Made by a program: the position numbers and the translations under genes. Below are positions 5,242-6,938 of a DNA stretch of 6,938 nucleotides, piece by piece. The notes beneath the pieces were generated by a model that worked only from the letters and a program-made list of their open reading frames with translations, was not told the origin of the DNA and ran no database searches. This stretch comes from an uncultured Polymorphobacter sp. GTDB taxonomy: Bacteria > Pseudomonadota > Alphaproteobacteria > Sphingomonadales > Sphingomonadaceae. Position 1 is the first letter of the stretch; each line of letters opens with the position of its first letter. The stretch spans positions 1-6,938 of the forward strand of contig CALMPZ010000008.1 in assembly GCA_937871645.1 (NCBI GenBank), given 5' to 3'.

Positions 5242-6486
5242 GTGGCCGAACATCCAGATACTGCACTGCATTCGACGCGCGGTATGCGCCGCGTGCTGGT
5301 TGCGCTGATCTTCGTTGCGGTGTCGCTCAACTATGTCGACCGGCAGGTGCTGGCGCTGCTCAAGCCAACGCTCGAGGCTGAATTCGGCTGGTCGGACCAG
5401 GAGTTCGCGCATCTGGGCTCGGTGTTCCAGATTGCCGCGGCGGCAGCGCTGCTGTTCGTCGGCTGGTTTGTCGACAAGGTCGGTGTACGCTGGGCGCTCG
5501 GGCTGGGTGTCGCGGTGTGGAGTGCCGCCGGCATGGCGCATGCGTTTGCCGGGACGGTGCAACAATTCGTCGTGGCGCGTGCCGCACTCGCGGCGGCCGA
5601 ATCGGTCGGCACGCCGGCGGCGGTCAAGGCCGGCGCGGTCTATCTGCCACTCAAGGAACGCTCGCTCGGGCTGGGGCTGTTTAACACCGCGCCCAACATC
5701 GGTGCGATCCTGACACCGCTGCTGATTCCGCCGCTGGCGCTGATCTGGGGCTGGCGCGCGGCGTTTCTGGTGACCGGGGCGCTGGGCTTTGTCTGGCTGA
5801 TTTTCTGGTGGCTCGGGACGCGCAACCTCAAGCCCGTCGAGAAGCCGGCGAGCGCCGAAGTGACGCGGCAGCAAACGCGCTGGTCGGTGCTGCTCGCCGA
5901 CCGGCGCAGCTGGGCGATTGCCGGTGCCAAGGCGCTGACCGACCAGGTCTGGTGGTTCGTGCTGTTCTGGATGCCCGACTTCTTCCACCGGCAATTCGGC
6001 ATGCAACAGGCCGATCTCGGCTATCCGATTGCCATTATTTTCAGCATGGCGGCATTGGGCGCGCTGTCGTCGGGGCTGCTGTTTCCGCGCCTGCTCGACC
6101 GCGGGCTGAGCGTCAACGCGGCGCGCAAGACCTCGATGCTGTGCTATGCGGTGCTGATCATGCCGATGGCGCTGGCGCTGTACACCTCCAGCCCGTGGAT
6201 TGCCGCCGGTCTGATCGGGCTGGCGCTGTTCGCGCACCAGGGCTTTTCGACCAACATCTTCGGGCTGACCGCCGATATCGTGCCGCTGCCGCGTGTGGCG
6301 CGCGTCATTGCGCTGGGAGCGGTGTGCGGGAACCTGACCGGCGCCGGCATCATCGAGCTGTCGGGCTGGTCGCTGACCAATGGCATCGGCTATTGGCCGA
6401 TGTTTGCGATCTGTTCGGTGGCCTATGTGCTGGCGACGCTGTGGGTGCACCTGCTGATCCCGGTGATCAAGCCCAGTCACGGCTAG
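5242..6486 (+). CDS. MFS transporter, hexuronate/organic-anion (ExuT/ACS-like) type
   Basis: Inner-membrane secondary transporter of the major facilitator superfamily. From GTG 5242 it has 414 residues and about twelve hydrophobic helices in two groups of six, split by a charged loop at about 192-222. TM1 carries SLNYVDRQVL (29-38), the NYxDR signature of the anion:cation symporter group. The loop after TM2 has the MFS motif A variant GWFVDKVGVR (74-83). TM7 has WWFVLFWMPDFF (237-248), seen in hexuronate-type carriers. These point to uptake of an acidic sugar or other organic anion by proton symport, but substrate cannot be assigned. The frame also offers GTG 5218, but AGGGGGGAT at 5230-5238 ideally serves GTG 5242. 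It is divergent from the dipeptidase and convergent with a TonB-dependent receptor, a neighbour set that could form a nutrient-uptake locus. The first hairpin of the 6502-6799 repeat begins 15 bases after its stop. Confidence 0.9.
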   Translation: MAEHPDTALHSTRGMRRVLVALIFVAVSLNYVDRQVLALLKPTLEAEFGWSDQEFAHLGSVFQIAAAAALLFVGWFVDKVGVRWALGLGVAVWSAAGMAHAFAGTVQQFVVARAALAAAESVGTPAAVKAGAVYLPLKERSLGLGLFNTAPNIGAILTPLLIPPLALIWGWRAAFLVTGALGFVWLIFWWLGTRNLKPVEKPASAEVTRQQTRWSVLLADRRSWAIAGAKALTDQVWWFVLFWMPDFFHRQFGMQQADLGYPIAIIFSMAALGALSSGLLFPRLLDRGLSVNAARKTSMLCYAVLIMPMALALYTSSPWIAAGLIGLALFAHQGFSTNIFGLTADIVPLPRVARVIALGAVCGNLTGAGIIELSGWSLTNGIGYWPMFAICSVAYVLATLWVHLLIPVIKPSHG

Positions 6487-6501
6487 GCCAGCGCGGCCGC
6501 A

Positions 6502-6540
6502 CGCAAGGCGGAATTTGCCATTCGCGAATTCCGCCTTGCG
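6502..6540 (+). repeat. Outer hairpin, left copy; possible 3' structure of the MFS transcript
   Basis: CGCAAGGCGGAATT (6502-6515) pairs perfectly with 6527-6540 around the loop TGCCATTCGCG. There is no following T-run. Its loop differs by one base from the right-copy hairpin read in the same sense. Confidence 0.7.
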
Positions 6541-6602
6541 CGCGGACTCGCGCGCAGCCCGGACGGCGGTGCGGCGGCGGTGCGCCGCTGAACCCGTCCG
6601 AC

Positions 6603-6621
6603 GCGCGGGCTTTGCCCGCGC
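6603..6621 (+). repeat. Inner hairpin, left copy
   Basis: GCGCGGGC-TTT-GCCCGCGC, an 8-bp perfect stem with a 3-nt loop, immediately after the conserved GAACCCGTCCGAC block. It corresponds to the inner hairpin at 6679-6693 in the inverted copy. Confidence 0.6.
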
Positions 6622-6678
6622 TGCCTTCTGGCTTGGGGTAAAGTTGGAGAATTAGCAGAGAGAAGGAAGTAAGGGCGT

Positions 6679-6693
6679 CGTGGCAAAGCCACG
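6679..6693 (-). repeat. Inner hairpin, right copy
   Basis: Read on the minus strand it is CGTGGC-TTT-GCCACG, a 6-bp perfect stem. The three base pairs next to the loop match the left copy; the next three differ on both sides and still pair. Confidence 0.6.
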
Positions 6694-6754
6694 CCGTCGG
6701 ACGGGTTCGGCGGCAGTTCGCCGCCGCCCCGCCGGCCGGGATTCACGCGAGTCT

Positions 6755-6799
6755 GGCGCGAACGCGAAATTCGCGAAGGGCAAATTTCGCGTTCGCGCC
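6755..6799 (-). repeat. Outer hairpin, right copy; possible 3' structure of the TonB-receptor transcript
   Basis: A perfect 17-bp stem, GGCGCGAACGCGAAATT (6755-6771) with its complement at 6783-6799, and an 11-nt loop. On the minus strand it starts six bases after the receptor stop codon. No T-run follows. Confidence 0.7.
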
Positions 6800-6805
6800 G
6801 GCCGC

Positions 6806-6938
6806 TTAGAATCCGACCCGCGCCGTCAGGCCCCAATACCGGTCCGCTTCACGCGGAATGATATAGCGCAGCGATCCGCCCGGGCCGCCGGTGGTGATGC
6901 TGGCGGCGAAGCTTTGGTCAAAGACGTTCTTGACCGTG
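6806..6938 (-). CDS. TonB-dependent receptor, C-terminal fragment (43 codons, rest outside the window)
   Basis: The minus strand from the window edge to the TAA at 6806-6808 reads TVKNVFDQSFAAS...GGPGGSLRYIIPREADRYWGLTARVGF. The pattern is typical of the last two beta-strands of TonB-dependent outer-membrane receptors: a VxNVFD turn, an external loop, then R-Y-x-G-L-x-A-R-V-x-F ending in a terminal aromatic that serves as the outer-membrane assembly signal. Such receptors import siderophores, vitamins, glycans or other large substrates with energy from TonB. The plug, TonB box and most of the barrel lie beyond 6938, so the ligand is unknown. The gene is convergent with the MFS gene, and its stop lies next to the right hairpin of the structured repeat. 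The fragment is short, but its motif content makes the call fairly secure. Confidence 0.8.
   Translation of the reverse strand, partial: TVKNVFDQSFAASITTGGPGGSLRYIIPREADRYWGLTARVGF

Larger units (their letters stand above)
6502..6799. repeat. Large imperfect inverted repeat: two structured ~120-bp copies around a ~47-bp centre
   Basis: This fills the 319-bp gap between convergent genes; I see no credible gene in it. The left copy runs about 6502-6625, and the right copy, inverted, about 6799-6673. Between the hairpins of each copy, 6544-6603 and 6695-6754 align without gaps and match at 49 of 60 positions, ending in an identical 14-mer GAACCCGTCCGACG (6590-6603; complement at 6695-6708). Each copy has a large outer hairpin and a small GGC-TTT-GCC hairpin. 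The centre (about 6626-6672) is less GC-rich and holds a short CCTTCT/AGAAGG pair (6624-6629, 6661-6666). CGGCCGC occurs at both edges (6494-6500, 6799-6805). It could be a MITE-like element, a pair of dispersed palindromes inserted head to head, or the 3' structures of both flanking genes. Confidence 0.75.

Noticed and set aside
5197..6480. 427-codon open frame on the minus strand
   Set aside because: It is antisense to the MFS gene and consists of Arg/Gln/His-rich low-complexity sequence.
6502..6799. CRISPR array
   Set aside because: The repeats are inverted, not direct, and there are no regular unique spacers.
6483..6836. 117-codon open frame on the minus strand across the structured repeat
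   Set aside because: It runs through the inverted repeat and into the 3' end of the TonB receptor in another frame; the translation is Arg/Pro/Ser-rich with no domain. Such frames are probably annotated as hypothetical proteins wherever this repeat occurs.

Overview
The window is about 6.9 kb of GC-rich DNA with dense, mostly intact protein genes and short gaps. The gene set points to an alphaproteobacterium, most likely of the Sphingomonadales: a patatin/3-hydroxybutyrate dehydrogenase pair, an OmpA-type envelope protein, a secreted M19 dipeptidase, an ExuT-like MFS carrier, the tail of a TonB-dependent receptor, and palindromic intergenic repeats. The taxonomic placement is inference from these features; there is no rRNA or other marker gene here.

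Layout, left to right. (1) 1-645, plus strand: a MarC-family inner-membrane protein whose first codons are probably cut off by the window edge. (2) 690-797: a compact palindromic repeat built from three hairpins. (3) 798-937: leader of the next operon, with a small hairpin, a perfect 15-bp tandem duplication and a TGC-N3-GCA palindrome resembling a PhaR operator. (4) 938-2101 and 2132-2917, plus strand: a patatin-like serine hydrolase and a D-3-hydroxybutyrate dehydrogenase, 30 bp apart and very likely one operon linked to polyhydroxybutyrate or ketone-body metabolism. (5) 3025-3822, plus strand: an exported OmpA-domain protein, ending at a strong hairpin (3832-3860) that separates it from the convergent gene. 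(6) 3883-5145, minus strand: a secreted membrane-dipeptidase-type (M19) metallopeptidase. (7) 5146-5241: a divergent promoter region. (8) 5242-6486, plus strand: a 12-helix MFS transporter. (9) 6487-6805: a 319-bp gap filled by two inverted copies of a roughly 120-bp structured repeat. (10) 6806-6938, minus strand: the last 43 codons of a TonB-dependent receptor, entering from the right.

The genes are mostly ordinary. The patatin and dehydrogenase genes suggest a hydrolase that feeds hydroxyacids to an NAD-dependent dehydrogenase. The dipeptidase, MFS carrier and TonB receptor could together serve uptake and processing of an external nutrient, but nothing in the sequence names the substrate.

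The most unusual sequence is the 6502-6799 element. Its two inverted copies each carry two hairpins. The stems of the copies differ in sequence, yet each remains perfectly paired. This compensatory pattern suggests that the fold itself, as DNA or RNA, is maintained. It sits between two convergent genes, with one copy directly behind each stop codon.
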